A stretch of DNA of 64,000 bases from Schaalia turicensis ACS-279-V-Col4 (GTDB taxonomy: Bacteria > Actinomycetota > Actinomycetes > Actinomycetales > Actinomycetaceae). The notes beneath the pieces are model-generated. The model ran no database searches. It saw nothing but the letters and a program-made list of their open reading frames with translations, and was not told where the DNA came from. The stretch lies in NCBI RefSeq assembly GCF_000296505.1, contig NZ_JH815210.1, forward strand, positions 1 through 64,000. Direction: 5' to 3'. Position numbers and translations under genes: made by a program. Below, piece after piece: positions 24,376 to 33,155 of the stretch (positions are counted from its first letter, which is position 1; the number at the start of each line of letters is the position of its first letter).

Positions 24376-26427
24376 CTACTTCGAAGCCAACGAAGGCGGT
24401 CGCGTGTTTTCGTGGGCACTCGAATAGTGCTCATCGGACTTGAAGGGGTCGTTAATCAACTGACGACCTTCCACTTCGTCATCTTCGCCTAGCTTCCACG
24501 GCACGGTCGTAATCACTACACCGGGGACAGACAGGAGGGCACGACGAAGACGCACCGCAGTCTGATTGTGCATTGCATTTTCCCACCAATGACGGACAAG
24601 GAACTGGGGCATATACACAACCAGCATTTCCTCCGGAGCGCGACGGCGACGCCCGCGCACGTACTGCAACACAACCTGGTTGAGGTCGCGGTATGGACTC
24701 GACAGCAGGGTCAACGGGATCGGTAGACCAGATTCTTCCCATTCCTTGCGGATGTGGGCTTCCTCGTCATCGTCGGCAACGACGCTCACCAGTTCCAGAG
24801 CGGAGGGTTGCGAGGCGCGGGCCGCAGCAATAGCTCGCATAGACGGGCGAGAAAGGTTAGAGACCAGTACCAGGGCACGAACGCGGGTCGGAAGCGCACG
24901 CTTCGCCGACCAATCGTCGACACGCAGCTGAGAGCGAATCTGCGTGTAGTGATGCTGAATGCCGAGTTGGACGCAGAAGACGACCGCAATCATGATCAGC
25001 GTAATCCACGCACCGTGCGTGAACTTCGTGGCCAAAACGATCAGCAGAACCAAGCCGGTCATCATAAAACCGATGATGTTCACCGCACGCGAGCGCAATA
25101 CGGCGCCTCGTTCTGAGCCGGTCTGGCGCATACGCAGAGCGCGGTTCCAGTGACGAATCATGCCCAGCTGCGAAAGTGTGAAGGAGATAAACACACCGAG
25201 CACGTACAGCTGGATCAGGCGCGTCGTCTGGGCTTTGAATCCAACGATCAAGATGATCGCTGCAAGAGCCAGAACAACGATGCCGTTCGAGTATGAAAGG
25301 CGATCGCCACGCTTGTAGAGCTGTCGCGGAAGGAAGGAATCACGGGAGAGAACCGACGCAAGAGTCGGGAAACCGTTAAACGCAGTGTTTGCTGCCAAAA
25401 CCAGAATCAAACCGGTCACGGTCGTCACCAAGAGGAACAGGATTGATCCATGGCCGAAAACAGCCGAAGCAATCTGACCAATTGCGGGAGACACAACCGT
25501 CTCTTCACCCACGGGCTGGCCGTTAAGTGTCAGCTGTTCGACGGCGTCATCGACAATCTTCACACCGGTTGCACGCGCCAAGATCAGGATCGACAGCATC
25601 ATTGTTGCGGCAATCAAGCCGAGCAGTGCAAGCGTCGAAGCAGCATTCTTCGACTTGGGACGCTTAAACATGGGCACGCCGTTCGAGATTGCTTCAACGC
25701 CCGTCAAAGCGGCGCAACCGGAAGAGAACGCGCGCATCAGCAGGAACGCTCCCGCAAGGCCCGCCAGACCAGAGGAGAATTGATCGGAAGCAACCAGTTC
25801 GTATTGCGCTGTCGGTGCGCTCCCCAGGTGTCCTGTCGCCATCTGCACAAAGCCGACGATCACCATCAGCGCGATCGCACCCATGTAAATGTATGTCGGG
25901 ATCGCAAATGCGCCACCTGCTTCTTTCGTGCCACGCAGGTTCAACAGGGACAAGATGATGACAAGCAGAACTGCGATCAGAACCTCGTGCCCCGCAAGCG
26001 ACGGCAAAGCAGTCGTGATGTAGGCAGCACCCGACGAAATCGATACGGCGACCGTCAGGATGTAGTCGACCAGCAGAGCTGATGCGACAACCAGACCCCA
26101 CGTGCGACCAAGGTTCGTTGTGACAACCTCGTAGTCACCGCCACCCGACGGGTAAGCATGCACGGTCTGGCGGTATGACAACACGACAACTGCAAGAACC
26201 GCAGCGACGACGACACCAACCCAAATCGACTGCAGGGCAGCCAAACCGCCCGCCAACGCTAAGGTCAGCAGGATTTCATCGGGGGCATAGGCGACCGACG
26301 ACAGCGCGTCTGAGGCGAAGATCGGTAGCGCAATGCGCTTAGGCAGAAGCTGGTGTCCCATCGCGTCCGAACGCATCGGACGACCGATCAGAACACGTTT
26401 TGCTCTGGCGAAAACGTTATACAGCAC
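24376..26427 (-). CDS. APC-family permease next to the Trk/Ceo K+ regulators
   Basis: A 683-aa integral membrane transporter with about 12 helices over the first 460 residues and a cytoplasmic C-terminal domain of about 200 residues. LLPKRIALPIFASDALSSVA and YPSGGGDYEVV are typical of this actinobacterial APC subfamily (Rv2690c-like). The substrate may be an amino acid or K+; the constant position beside TrkA-type regulators suggests ion transport, which is inference. The start is a GTG at 26427. The gene is divergent from ceoB with 133 bp between. It is followed by the RNA methyltransferase gene after 69 bp. Confidence 0.85.
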   Translation of the reverse strand: MLYNVFARAKRVLIGRPMRSDAMGHQLLPKRIALPIFASDALSSVAYAPDEILLTLALAGGLAALQSIWVGVVVAAVLAVVVLSYRQTVHAYPSGGGDYEVVTTNLGRTWGLVVASALLVDYILTVAVSISSGAAYITTALPSLAGHEVLIAVLLVIILSLLNLRGTKEAGGAFAIPTYIYMGAIALMVIVGFVQMATGHLGSAPTAQYELVASDQFSSGLAGLAGAFLLMRAFSSGCAALTGVEAISNGVPMFKRPKSKNAASTLALLGLIAATMMLSILILARATGVKIVDDAVEQLTLNGQPVGEETVVSPAIGQIASAVFGHGSILFLLVTTVTGLILVLAANTAFNGFPTLASVLSRDSFLPRQLYKRGDRLSYSNGIVVLALAAIILIVGFKAQTTRLIQLYVLGVFISFTLSQLGMIRHWNRALRMRQTGSERGAVLRSRAVNIIGFMMTGLVLLIVLATKFTHGAWITLIMIAVVFCVQLGIQHHYTQIRSQLRVDDWSAKRALPTRVRALVLVSNLSRPSMRAIAAARASQPSALELVSVVADDDEEAHIRKEWEESGLPIPLTLLSSPYRDLNQVVLQYVRGRRRRAPEEMLVVYMPQFLVRHWWENAMHNQTAVRLRRALLSVPGVVITTVPWKLGEDDEVEGRQLINDPFKSDEHYSSAHENTRPPSLASK

Positions 26428-26560
26428 GGGCTAAAGCGTAGCCCTATTAGCGTCAAAACAGCACTCCTTGGGGCAACTCTTTAAGTGATACCGAGAACAT
26501 GTGCTCTAGGCCAGCCCTTCAGACGTGACGAAAGCACGCTGATGCGGGTAGTTTAGGAGC

Positions 26561-27226
26561 GTGCATTTCGTCATTATGGGATGCGGTCGCGTTGGTTCTT
26601 TCCTCGCCACCGCTTTGGATGCTGATGGGCATTCAGTTGCAGTCATCGACGTTGATCCGAAAGCTTTCTCGCGTCTGCCGTCAGATTTTTCCGGCAAGCG
26701 CGTCACCGGCTTGGGTATGGATCGCGAGGCCCTGAAGAAAGCTGACATTAAAGACGCCTATGCGTTCGCAGCTGTCTCCAGCGGTGATAACTCGAACATT
26801 ATTTCGACGCGTATCGCCCAAGAGACCTTCCACGTGCCACACGTTGTCGCACGAATTTATGATCCTGAACGCGCCTACGTGTACGAGCGTCTCGGCATCC
26901 CAACGGTTGCGACCGTGAAGCGCACGGCAGAATCAGTTCTGCGCCGTATGCTTCCCCCGGATGCGGCGGTCACATGGACGCACCCCACGGGCGAGGTTTC
27001 CTTGGTTACGGCGACGCCCGAGACATCGTGGTACGGCGTTTCTTTCCCGACAGTTGAAGAACTTACCGGCGAGCGTATTGCCTTCGTATCCCGTTTGGGG
27101 ACTATCGTTCCAGCGCGCCAAGACTTCGTGGTGCAAGAACACGACCAGCTGTACTTTGCGATCGGTGGAGCAGAGTCGACGCGCTTGCGTTCTATTCTGA
27201 CGGCCACCCCGAACTTTGAGGACTGA
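26561..27226 (+). CDS. ceoB: TrkA-type K+ uptake regulator CeoB
   Basis: A cytoplasmic RCK/KTN-domain protein that senses NAD(H) and gates a K+ transporter. The N-terminal Rossmann fold begins with IMGCGRVGSFLATALDADGH (GxGxxG). A C-terminal TrkA-C domain covers about residues 140-220. Its 221 aa match CeoB of mycobacteria. The start is GTG 26561. There is a -10-like TAGTTT six nt upstream and only GGAG directly abutting the start, so the mRNA may be leaderless. An ATG at 26576 would remove the first strand of the Rossmann fold. ceoC follows after 5 bp. Confidence 0.9.
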   Translation: MHFVIMGCGRVGSFLATALDADGHSVAVIDVDPKAFSRLPSDFSGKRVTGLGMDREALKKADIKDAYAFAAVSSGDNSNIISTRIAQETFHVPHVVARIYDPERAYVYERLGIPTVATVKRTAESVLRRMLPPDAAVTWTHPTGEVSLVTATPETSWYGVSFPTVEELTGERIAFVSRLGTIVPARQDFVVQEHDQLYFAIGGAESTRLRSILTATPNFED

Positions 27227-27231
27227 TACGC

Positions 27232-27936
27232 ATGAAGATCGTTATCGCAGGCGCAGGCTCGGTTGGTCGCTCCGTCGCCCTTGAACTTCTCGAACACGGT
27301 CACGAGTGCACTCTGATCGATAAGCAGCCCGATAAGTTACGCGTTGCATCGGTTGCTGACGCGGACTGGGTTCTCGCTGACGCCTGTTCTCCCGACGCTT
27401 TGCGTGAAGCAGGTCTTGCGGAAGCTGACGTGATGGTTGCCGCGACGGGCGATGACAAGGCTAATCTGGTTATTTCTTTGCTAGCGAAGACCGAGTTCGC
27501 GGTGCCGCGAGTGGTTGCTCGTCTGAACAATCCTCACAATGAGTGGCTGTTCAATGGCTCGTGGGGCGTTGATGTTTCGGTGTCGACCCCACGCATTATG
27601 ACGGCTCTCGTGGAAGAAGCCGTGTCCGAGGGTATTCCGGTTCGTTTGTTCTCGTTCAACTCTGCTGAAGTATCGATGTACGCGATCGTTTTGCCCGAGG
27701 GCTCCCCGATCGTTGGCAAACGCATTTCTGACACGGATCTGCCTCCGCGCACCGTATTGACGTCGTTGCTCCGTGATGGTCGCCCACTCACGCCATCGGA
27801 TGATGATCTTTTTGAGTCCGGTGACGAGTTGTTGCTGTTGATTTCCGATACGGAGAAGAATGCTCTGTCGACTCTCCAAGCGTTGGTGGAAGTTCCGCCA
27901 GCGGCCGACGAAGAGGAAGTCGAGTCGGAAGAATAA
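27232..27936 (+). CDS. ceoC: TrkA-type K+ uptake regulator CeoC
   Basis: The second RCK protein of the pair (234 aa), beginning MKIVIAGAGSVGRSVALELL (Rossmann GxGxxG) with NAD-binding acidic residue in CTLIDKQPDKL. A TrkA-C domain occupies the C-terminal third, ending in an acidic tail rich in Glu. CeoB and CeoC probably form a mixed octameric ring on a K+ channel or transporter. No TrkG/TrkH-like pore gene lies nearby. The ATG at 27232 is 5 bp behind ceoB. It is convergent with the DUF3159 gene, 30 bp apart. Confidence 0.9.
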   Translation: MKIVIAGAGSVGRSVALELLEHGHECTLIDKQPDKLRVASVADADWVLADACSPDALREAGLAEADVMVAATGDDKANLVISLLAKTEFAVPRVVARLNNPHNEWLFNGSWGVDVSVSTPRIMTALVEEAVSEGIPVRLFSFNSAEVSMYAIVLPEGSPIVGKRISDTDLPPRTVLTSLLRDGRPLTPSDDDLFESGDELLLLISDTEKNALSTLQALVEVPPAADEEEVESEE

Positions 27937-27966
27937 TTCCGCCTTCACCCGATTCGCGATTCGTCG

Positions 27967-28671
27967 CTACGAGGCCTGGGCTGGATGCTCATCCGCCTTT
28001 GTTGGAGAGAACGGTTTTAATCCCATCCAGGTGAGCCATGTGACGAGGGCAAAGAGTGGCAGTCCTAGGACAAGCTTCGCGATACCTAATGGGCCAACCA
28101 TGTGAGCAAGCCATAGGGGAAGCTCAATGCCAAGACGTAGTGCGAAGAGCCCTGTCCAAAGCCACGTAAGAAGAAGGCCTCGACGCTTAAGGCCGGCCCA
28201 CTCTTCTTTGCGATACCAGTCAGCTTCCAGTTCCCAGAACATCCCAGCGCCCCGGGAGACAAGTGGCTTTCTTACGACGATCGACGCAAGGAAGCCAACA
28301 AGGAAAGCTGCCGAGGTGATCAGGCCCCACGTGTAGAAGTTTTCTCCCCTGCCCGAAGCAAGAGCCCAGACCACGCCGATTCCTACACCGATGACGCCTG
28401 AAAGCGATTGCGTCAGTGGCTGACGCTGAACAAGACGGATGCCAACGGCGAGTAGCGCAACGACACCCGCGACGACCGATGCGCCGACGACCGAGTGGAA
28501 AATGATGAAAACGACAACGAAGAGAAGGGCTGGCACTACGGATTCAGTGAGTCCGCGCCAGCCTCCGACCGCCTGGGTAAAAGAAAACGATTCTTCGTTG
28601 AGTTGACGCGTCCAGGTCGGACCAGACTCGGTCACGCCAGTGGATTCATCGTGTTCATCTAAGGCGCTCAC
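27967..28671 (-). CDS. DUF3159 integral membrane protein
   Basis: A 234-aa membrane protein homologous to Rv2693c (DUF3159), with six or so hydrophobic segments from about residue 45 onward. There is a conserved AVGGWRGLTESVVPALLFVV segment before and in TM1, and RRGLLLTWLWTGLFALRL near the C-terminus. The function is unknown. Its consistent linkage to ceoBC suggests membrane physiology or ion homeostasis, as inference only. The start is GTG 28671, overlapping the stop of the OB-fold gene by 4 bp (GTGA), so they are translationally coupled. Confidence 0.8.
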   Translation of the reverse strand: MSALDEHDESTGVTESGPTWTRQLNEESFSFTQAVGGWRGLTESVVPALLFVVVFIIFHSVVGASVVAGVVALLAVGIRLVQRQPLTQSLSGVIGVGIGVVWALASGRGENFYTWGLITSAAFLVGFLASIVVRKPLVSRGAGMFWELEADWYRKEEWAGLKRRGLLLTWLWTGLFALRLGIELPLWLAHMVGPLGIAKLVLGLPLFALVTWLTWMGLKPFSPTKADEHPAQAS

Positions 28672-29063
28672 ATGTTCTCCGAAGCGATGATGCGGTAGAG
28701 CGGATTGATGATTGTCAGCACGTCTCCTTGCATTCCTGCTGTACCTTCAACCTCAATGTGTTCGCCGACTTTCAGCCCCGGAATTGACACGCGTCCCGGC
28801 CATCTCAGTTCAATGGAGGCCGTCCCGTCATACAGGGTTCCAACCAGCATGAAATGTGATCCTTCAGGCGGGTAGGTCATTGACATGAGCGTGCCAAAAA
28901 GCGTGACGTGTTGACGATTGTGAACGTCACGAATTGGAGTGGTTCCACGGCGCGCTCGCCTCTGTTCCTCATCCAGAGCCTCGTCTTTTTGACGACTGTC
29001 CGTCGAGAAATGTTGCGCGAGTGCGCTCCAGAAGCCTGACGCACGCGAACTGTGTTTAGACAC
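28668..29063 (-). CDS. OB-fold nucleic-acid-binding protein (Rv2694c-like)
   Basis: A 131-aa protein with a single OB fold in its C-terminal two thirds: HVTLFGTLMSMTYPP, then LVGTLYDGTASIELRWPGR and VGEHIEVEGTAGM. This resembles RecG-wedge/tRNA-anticodon OB folds. It is the homologue of the small OB protein Rv2694c, whose biological role is unknown. I chose GTG 29063, which overlaps the end of the DUF3710 gene by 8 bp; frames going further upstream (to 29186) lie within that gene. It overlaps the DUF3159 gene by 4 bp. All three are probably one transcript. Confidence 0.8.
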   Translation of the reverse strand: MSKHSSRASGFWSALAQHFSTDSRQKDEALDEEQRRARRGTTPIRDVHNRQHVTLFGTLMSMTYPPEGSHFMLVGTLYDGTASIELRWPGRVSIPGLKVGEHIEVEGTAGMQGDVLTIINPLYRIIASENM

Positions 29064-29697
29064 GAGGAATCTCGACTTCTTCGTTCGGAAGGTGAAGAGG
29101 GAGCAACCCAAGGCGAGCGCGTGGCTGATCGTCGCGAACGACAACGATCCGGTCAATGATCGACTCGAAGTTTTTGCCTGCCTCATTGCTCAGAGCCGCA
29201 GGGCCAAGAATGTCAATGCGCGCAAACCAACGGTCGCCTTCACGTCCGATGATCCTCATCCGCGAGGTCCCCTGTCGGCCATCCGGAAGGGAGACTGGAA
29301 TATCAGCTTGGAGCTCAGTCCCGTAACGCGTATCGCGATCAATGACTGTTGCAGAATCCTTCAGCAATCCGGCACGGATCTCTTCGCGGATTTCATCCCA
29401 CACGCCACCGCTTCGGGGTGCTGCAGCAACAGAAATCTGCAGACCGGAGTCTCCGATAACGATTAAAACCTTGAGAACGGAGTGACCGTCATCGCCGACC
29501 TGGGTACGCAACTGGGCACCGGGGACGGATGGAAGAAGCAAGGAGCCCATATCGATGTAGCCGTTGGACGTATCGCACTCGCCAACCGAGCGAGGGCCCG
29601 GCAAATCAATCGGGTCAACGGTTTCTTCAGGTGCTACCTGCGTTCCAAGCTCGGGAATATCGGTTGCTTCAGCCTTTTTCTTTCGAGAGAAAAACAA
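29056..29697 (-). CDS. DUF3710 family protein
   Basis: A 213-aa soluble protein of the actinobacterial DUF3710 family (Rv2696c-like), without catalytic motifs that I can name. Conserved patches are YIDMGSLLLPSVPGAQLR, LQISVAAAPRSGGVWDEIR, GTELQADIP and FARIDILGPAALSNEAG. The N-terminus is basic (FFSRKKKAE) and the next 30 residues are acidic. It starts with TTG 29697, which has TGAGG at good spacing. The DUF4193 gene ends 9 bp upstream. In M. tuberculosis dut and Rv2698 lie at this point; both are absent here. Confidence 0.82.
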   Translation of the reverse strand: MFFSRKKKAEATDIPELGTQVAPEETVDPIDLPGPRSVGECDTSNGYIDMGSLLLPSVPGAQLRTQVGDDGHSVLKVLIVIGDSGLQISVAAAPRSGGVWDEIREEIRAGLLKDSATVIDRDTRYGTELQADIPVSLPDGRQGTSRMRIIGREGDRWFARIDILGPAALSNEAGKNFESIIDRIVVVRDDQPRARLGLLPLHLPNEEVEIPRV

Positions 29698-29706
29698 GAT
29701 AGCGCC

Positions 29707-30009
29707 TCAGCCCGCGCACTCGGTGCACACCGGCAGCCCAGCGTCGTCAACGTAGGCGAGCTGAGAAGCGTGGTGGACGAGGAAGCAGGACGAGCAGGTG
29801 AATTCGTCATCCTGACGGGGAATAACGTGAACGGTCAGTTCTTCCTTCGACAGGTCAGCACCGGGGAGCTCAAAGTTCTCAGCTGCTTCGGTCTCGTCTT
29901 CTTCGATTTCAGCGGAACCAGCGTCACCTCGACGCGACTTCAGTTCCTCGATTGAATCTTCGGCAACATCATCGTCATTCTTACGAGGTGCGTCGTAATC
30001 GGTAGCCAT
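29707..30009 (-). CDS. DUF4193 zinc-ribbon-like protein
   Basis: A 100-aa actinobacterial protein (Rv2699c-like). The N-terminal 60 residues are acidic and probably flexible (MATDYDAPRKNDDDV). The C-terminus has FTCSSCFLVHHASQLA and PVCTECAG, a pair of CxxC motifs that should bind one zinc ion. The function is unknown; such small ribbons often regulate transcription or bind RNA polymerase. ATG 30009 has AAGGA at 7 nt. A perfect palindrome lies 26 bp upstream in the region divergent to sepH. Confidence 0.85.
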   Translation of the reverse strand: MATDYDAPRKNDDDVAEDSIEELKSRRGDAGSAEIEEDETEAAENFELPGADLSKEELTVHVIPRQDDEFTCSSCFLVHHASQLAYVDDAGLPVCTECAG

Positions 30010-30034
30010 GAGTTTCGTCCTTCGGGCGGGTTAT

Positions 30035-30053
30035 TTCATGATCTGATCATGAA
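30035..30053. promoter_or_regulatory. Perfect palindrome between DUF4193 gene and sepH
   Basis: TTCATGATC and GATCATGAA flank a single central T, a perfect 19-bp inverted repeat, 26 bp upstream of the DUF4193 start and 130 bp upstream of sepH. On the minus strand a TATATT-like -10 sits at 30077-30072, so the repeat would fall just after the DUF4193 transcription start. It is a candidate operator for an unidentified regulator, or an mRNA hairpin. Confidence 0.45.
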
Positions 30054-30182
30054 CTGTATCGGCGGAGGGAATATAACACTGTTAAGAGACGAATGCCACC
30101 ACTTAGGACTTTGCGGCGCGTTCAATCACGATTAGTGCCTACAGTTTGAGAACATTTCGCTGATGAACTGTAGGAGGTGCTC

Positions 30183-31337
30183 ATGATCGAGCTCGATTTG
30201 CTCGGTATCGGCGCAGACGGCGAAACGCTGGTCTTTACCGATCCAAACGGGGAACGCTACCAAGTCTCTATTACTGACGAGCTTCGCGGATCAATCCGTC
30301 GTCATCGTATGCACCTCGAGCCAGCACCCAGCCCAGCGCGTCAGCAGATCTCTCCCCGCGAGATTCAGAGCCTGCTCCGTGCCGGCGCTACTCCCGAAGA
30401 AATCGCCACATCCCACGCATGCGATATCGAGATGGTGCGTTCCTTCGAAAGCCCCATCCAGGCTGAAAAAGAATACGCACTCCAGCGCGCGCAGAATATG
30501 CGTATTGGCTCGGTAGCGGACGGCCCGAAGATGGGTGAGCTTGTCATTGATCGATTGGCCGCACGCGGTGTTGATCCGTCAACTTTGGAATGGAATGCAA
30601 GTCGCGAAGGTGCTGGCCCCTGGCAGATTTGCTTGACGTTCATCCAGTCGGCGTCAGAACACGCCGCCAATTGGCTGTTGCCGAAGACCGGTCCTCTTGA
30701 AGCTATTGATCAGGAAGCCCAGTGGCTGACTGAAACCCAGTCGTCGACTCCTGCGGCTTCAATCTTCACTCCCCTGCAGCCGAACGCACCCGATGCGTTG
30801 GATCCTGCAGACCTCGAAGAAGTTCGCGCACGTGAAGCGATCATTGATCAGTTGAATGCGAGCCGCGGAAAGCCTCAGGACATCGAGTATGACCTTGATG
30901 ACGAGGATTTTGACCCCGAAGAGTTCGAACAGGCCACGCTGACCGATTCTTCAATTTCGGCTCGCATCTATTCCTTGGCACATGCTCGCACGAAGGAAGA
31001 GGAAGAGGTCCCTTCGCAGAACTCCGAGTTCCCTGTTCTAGATGCACTGTCCGCATCGACGCCGATCCCGAGCGCGTCTACTTCTTCACCAAAGGACAAG
31101 GAAGCTCCCAACTCGAAGACCCAGGACACGAAGGTTCCTTCTGCAAAGAAGACTGCGCCCGCGAAAAAAGCGTCCACCGATTCGGATGCTGATTACGATG
31201 ACCAGTCGTTGCCAGGTCTTGAAAACCTTGTTGAAGAGCCTCATTCTTCAGCGCCAGCTAGCGCGAAGAAGTCGAAGTCTCGTCGTCGTTCTGTTCCCAG
31301 TTGGGACGAGATCGTCTTCGGTTCAAAGTCGAAGTAG
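30183..31337 (+). CDS. sepH: SepH, FtsZ-associated septation protein (DUF3071)
   Basis: SepH binds FtsZ and promotes assembly of the division ring in actinobacteria. The N-terminal domain (about 1-130) is DUF3071 with a helix-turn-helix: IQSLLRAGATPEEIATSHA, then EKEYALQRAQNMRIGSVA. Residues about 190-365 are acidic, Ser/Lys/Pro-rich and presumably disordered. The C-terminus keeps the conserved RRSVPSWDEIVFG motif. Length 384 aa. I chose ATG 30183, which has TAGGAGG at 5 nt; an upstream GTG at 30177 lies in that binding site. A rho-independent terminator follows. Confidence 0.92.
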   Translation: MIELDLLGIGADGETLVFTDPNGERYQVSITDELRGSIRRHRMHLEPAPSPARQQISPREIQSLLRAGATPEEIATSHACDIEMVRSFESPIQAEKEYALQRAQNMRIGSVADGPKMGELVIDRLAARGVDPSTLEWNASREGAGPWQICLTFIQSASEHAANWLLPKTGPLEAIDQEAQWLTETQSSTPAASIFTPLQPNAPDALDPADLEEVRAREAIIDQLNASRGKPQDIEYDLDDEDFDPEEFEQATLTDSSISARIYSLAHARTKEEEEVPSQNSEFPVLDALSASTPIPSASTSSPKDKEAPNSKTQDTKVPSAKKTAPAKKASTDSDADYDDQSLPGLENLVEEPHSSAPASAKKSKSRRRSVPSWDEIVFGSKSK

Positions 31338-31345
31338 TCGTTTTC

Positions 31346-31395
31346 AAACGAGAAACCCACGACACATGATGCTCGTGAGTTTTTCGTTTTTTTGC
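31346..31395 (+). terminator. Intrinsic terminator of sepH
   Basis: A 17-bp stem (31346-31362 with 31373-31389) has one mismatch and one G-U pair and a 10-nt loop. It ends in a run of T on the plus strand. It starts 9 bp after the sepH stop. Read on the other strand, the A-rich arm also gives the convergent phosphodiesterase gene a U-rich end, so it may work in both directions. Confidence 0.8.
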
Positions 31396-31408
31396 TGACG
31401 GCTCGGGT

Positions 31409-32548
31409 TCAGGAAAGCCGGATCAGCGGAATTCGCATTTCAGCTTCGGTCAGGGAACCGTGGACTCCAGGCATCGCGATCATTTCCGGCTTTTGTGATC
31501 TGGAATCAACGAGGCCTGCGCGTCCATTAAAGAACGCGATACCCGCGCCAATTTCGCGATTACCTGGGCCTTCACCCAAGAGGCTCGCAGATTCATCGCA
31601 ACCGAGTACCCACGCGACGTCGTTCAGTTCATGCTTCCAACGGTCAATCACTTCGGATTCACGGCCAGCTTCGGTATGAATGTGAACAGCGCGTGTTTCT
31701 CCGGCAAGGATCCGTACACCGTCGGCAAGATCTGGACGATCCGCAAGATCAATCAACGCACCATGGTCAATATCGATCATGCCGTGGTCAGCAGTCAGTA
31801 CCGTACGCACGTTGCGGGGCAGGCTACGAAGCAGGCGCCCCAATCCGGCGTCGAAGGCTTCAAGAGCATCGGACCATTCCCAAGAGCTCACTGCATGCCC
31901 ATGGCCCGTATGGTCGATTTCTGACCAGTAGAGGTAGACGACCTGCGTGCCTTTCTTGAGCTCTCGCAGAGCCGCACTGGCACGCTCATCCCAGGTTTTG
32001 CCAGCCACGTGGCGCGCGCCCCTTAAGGCAGCCTTCGTCAAGCCCGAACCAGCGAACGTCGGCGGAGAAATAACTGCGGACTTCACCCCCTGCTGGCTGA
32101 GGCGCTCAAAGTAAGTCGGACATTCTTGCCATGCCAGAGGATCTGGACCATTCTCAAACGCCAGAAGATTCATCACCGAATCCCCCCGGGCAACCGCATA
32201 GCCCACCATCCGCGTCTTCCCAGGCTTTTCCCCCGTTCCAAAAGAGGTAATCGCAGCGGCTGTCGTCGACGGCGCGATCGTGTGAAGGTTCACAATGTCA
32301 TCGCGCACCGACCGCAAGGTCGACGCGTGCCCAAGGTGAGACATCAAGGGAACATAGCCCAAGCCATCGACCAAGATGATCAGGAGCTGCCCTTCTTCAC
32401 GGTCAAGCGACAAACGAGCCCGAGCGGCCTCGTTCCCCAGAGGCAGACCGGCACATGCCAAAGCGGCACCAAAAACATCAGCCAAACACGGGTCAGCCTG
32501 CGAAGGCACATCTGCCCATGCGGGAACCGAAACGGGTGAAGTGGCCAT
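31409..32548 (-). CDS. Alkaline phosphatase-superfamily phosphodiesterase
   Basis: A 379-aa protein of the nucleotide pyrophosphatase/phosphodiesterase group. Metal-binding elements of the superfamily are visible: LLIILVDGLGYVPL (first Asp), the Thr nucleophile in TIAPSTTAAAITSFGTGE, SEIDHTGHGHAVSS (Asp/His), VLTADHGMIDID (Asp-His) and PGVHGSLTEAEM (last His). No signal peptide is seen, so it is probably cytoplasmic. Its substrate is unknown. It lies 5 bp after the DUF5998 gene, as in other actinobacteria, where this pair accompanies sepH and a topoisomerase gene. ATG 32548. Confidence 0.85.
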   Translation of the reverse strand: MATSPVSVPAWADVPSQADPCLADVFGAALACAGLPLGNEAARARLSLDREEGQLLIILVDGLGYVPLMSHLGHASTLRSVRDDIVNLHTIAPSTTAAAITSFGTGEKPGKTRMVGYAVARGDSVMNLLAFENGPDPLAWQECPTYFERLSQQGVKSAVISPPTFAGSGLTKAALRGARHVAGKTWDERASAALRELKKGTQVVYLYWSEIDHTGHGHAVSSWEWSDALEAFDAGLGRLLRSLPRNVRTVLTADHGMIDIDHGALIDLADRPDLADGVRILAGETRAVHIHTEAGRESEVIDRWKHELNDVAWVLGCDESASLLGEGPGNREIGAGIAFFNGRAGLVDSRSQKPEMIAMPGVHGSLTEAEMRIPLIRLS

Positions 32549-32553
32549 GGCGA

Positions 32554-33087
32554 TCAGTGGTGATCTCGAGTAGCAGATGAAAGCAGATCCACGAACTGCC
32601 TGGCTTCAGTCATTGCATCCACGCCATCAGCGTCGACGCTGATACGGAAATTCAAATCATCGGGGAAAGATGCGACCGTGTAACCGTGTTCCGCTGTGCA
32701 CGAGGGATCGCCACATTGAGCGGGCTCAACTTCGCTACGACGCATTGCCCCCAGATCAACCGAGATGGTCAGCTCCGCAGGAAACATCGATGTCATCGCC
32801 TCACGATAGACCTCAATCGACGACACCGTCCCCAAACGGGAAAGGGGGAAGATCCCCGTGCCAACGGAGGCTCCGCCATCTTCGAGTTCATCAACATGCA
32901 TATGAATCAGCACACTGTCAGTCAGAGTCGCCAATGACAGGTGGCGGAAAACCGACCCCTGATCAAAAGCAGCATCCACCTGGCAAAGAGTGGCGCGTGG
33001 CGTCTGACCACCCAACGCGCGCTTCAAAGATGCGGTAACAAGCTGGGGGAAAAAGCCCGTTCGATTGATTCGATCCCATGTGTTCAC
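32554..33087 (-). CDS. DUF5998 family protein
   Basis: A 177-aa soluble protein of an actinobacterial family of unknown function, recognisable by [35 protein letters not shown] and [18 protein letters not shown]. The two cysteines in the last segment might bind a metal or form a redox pair. The start is GTG 33087; only GAGGGT overlaps it, so a leaderless start is possible. It is divergent from parC with 68 bp in between and precedes the phosphodiesterase by 5 bp, so both probably form a transcription unit. Confidence 0.78.
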   Translation of the reverse strand: MNTWDRINRTGFFPQLVTASLKRALGGQTPRATLCQVDAAFDQGSVFRHLSLATLTDSVLIHMHVDELEDGGASVGTGIFPLSRLGTVSSIEVYREAMTSMFPAELTISVDLGAMRRSEVEPAQCGDPSCTAEHGYTVASFPDDLNFRISVDADGVDAMTEARQFVDLLSSATRDHH

Positions 33088-33155
33088 CCTCTAATTGTGC
33101 CCGCGTTCGGCGTGGGAGTCGAACAGAGGTTCTTTCGCCCGTGATAATCGCGAAT

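Noticed and set aside
28668..29186. A longer form of the OB-fold protein (172 residues)
   Set aside because: The first 41 residues would lie inside the conserved 3' part of the DUF3710 gene; the GTG at 29063 gives the family length.
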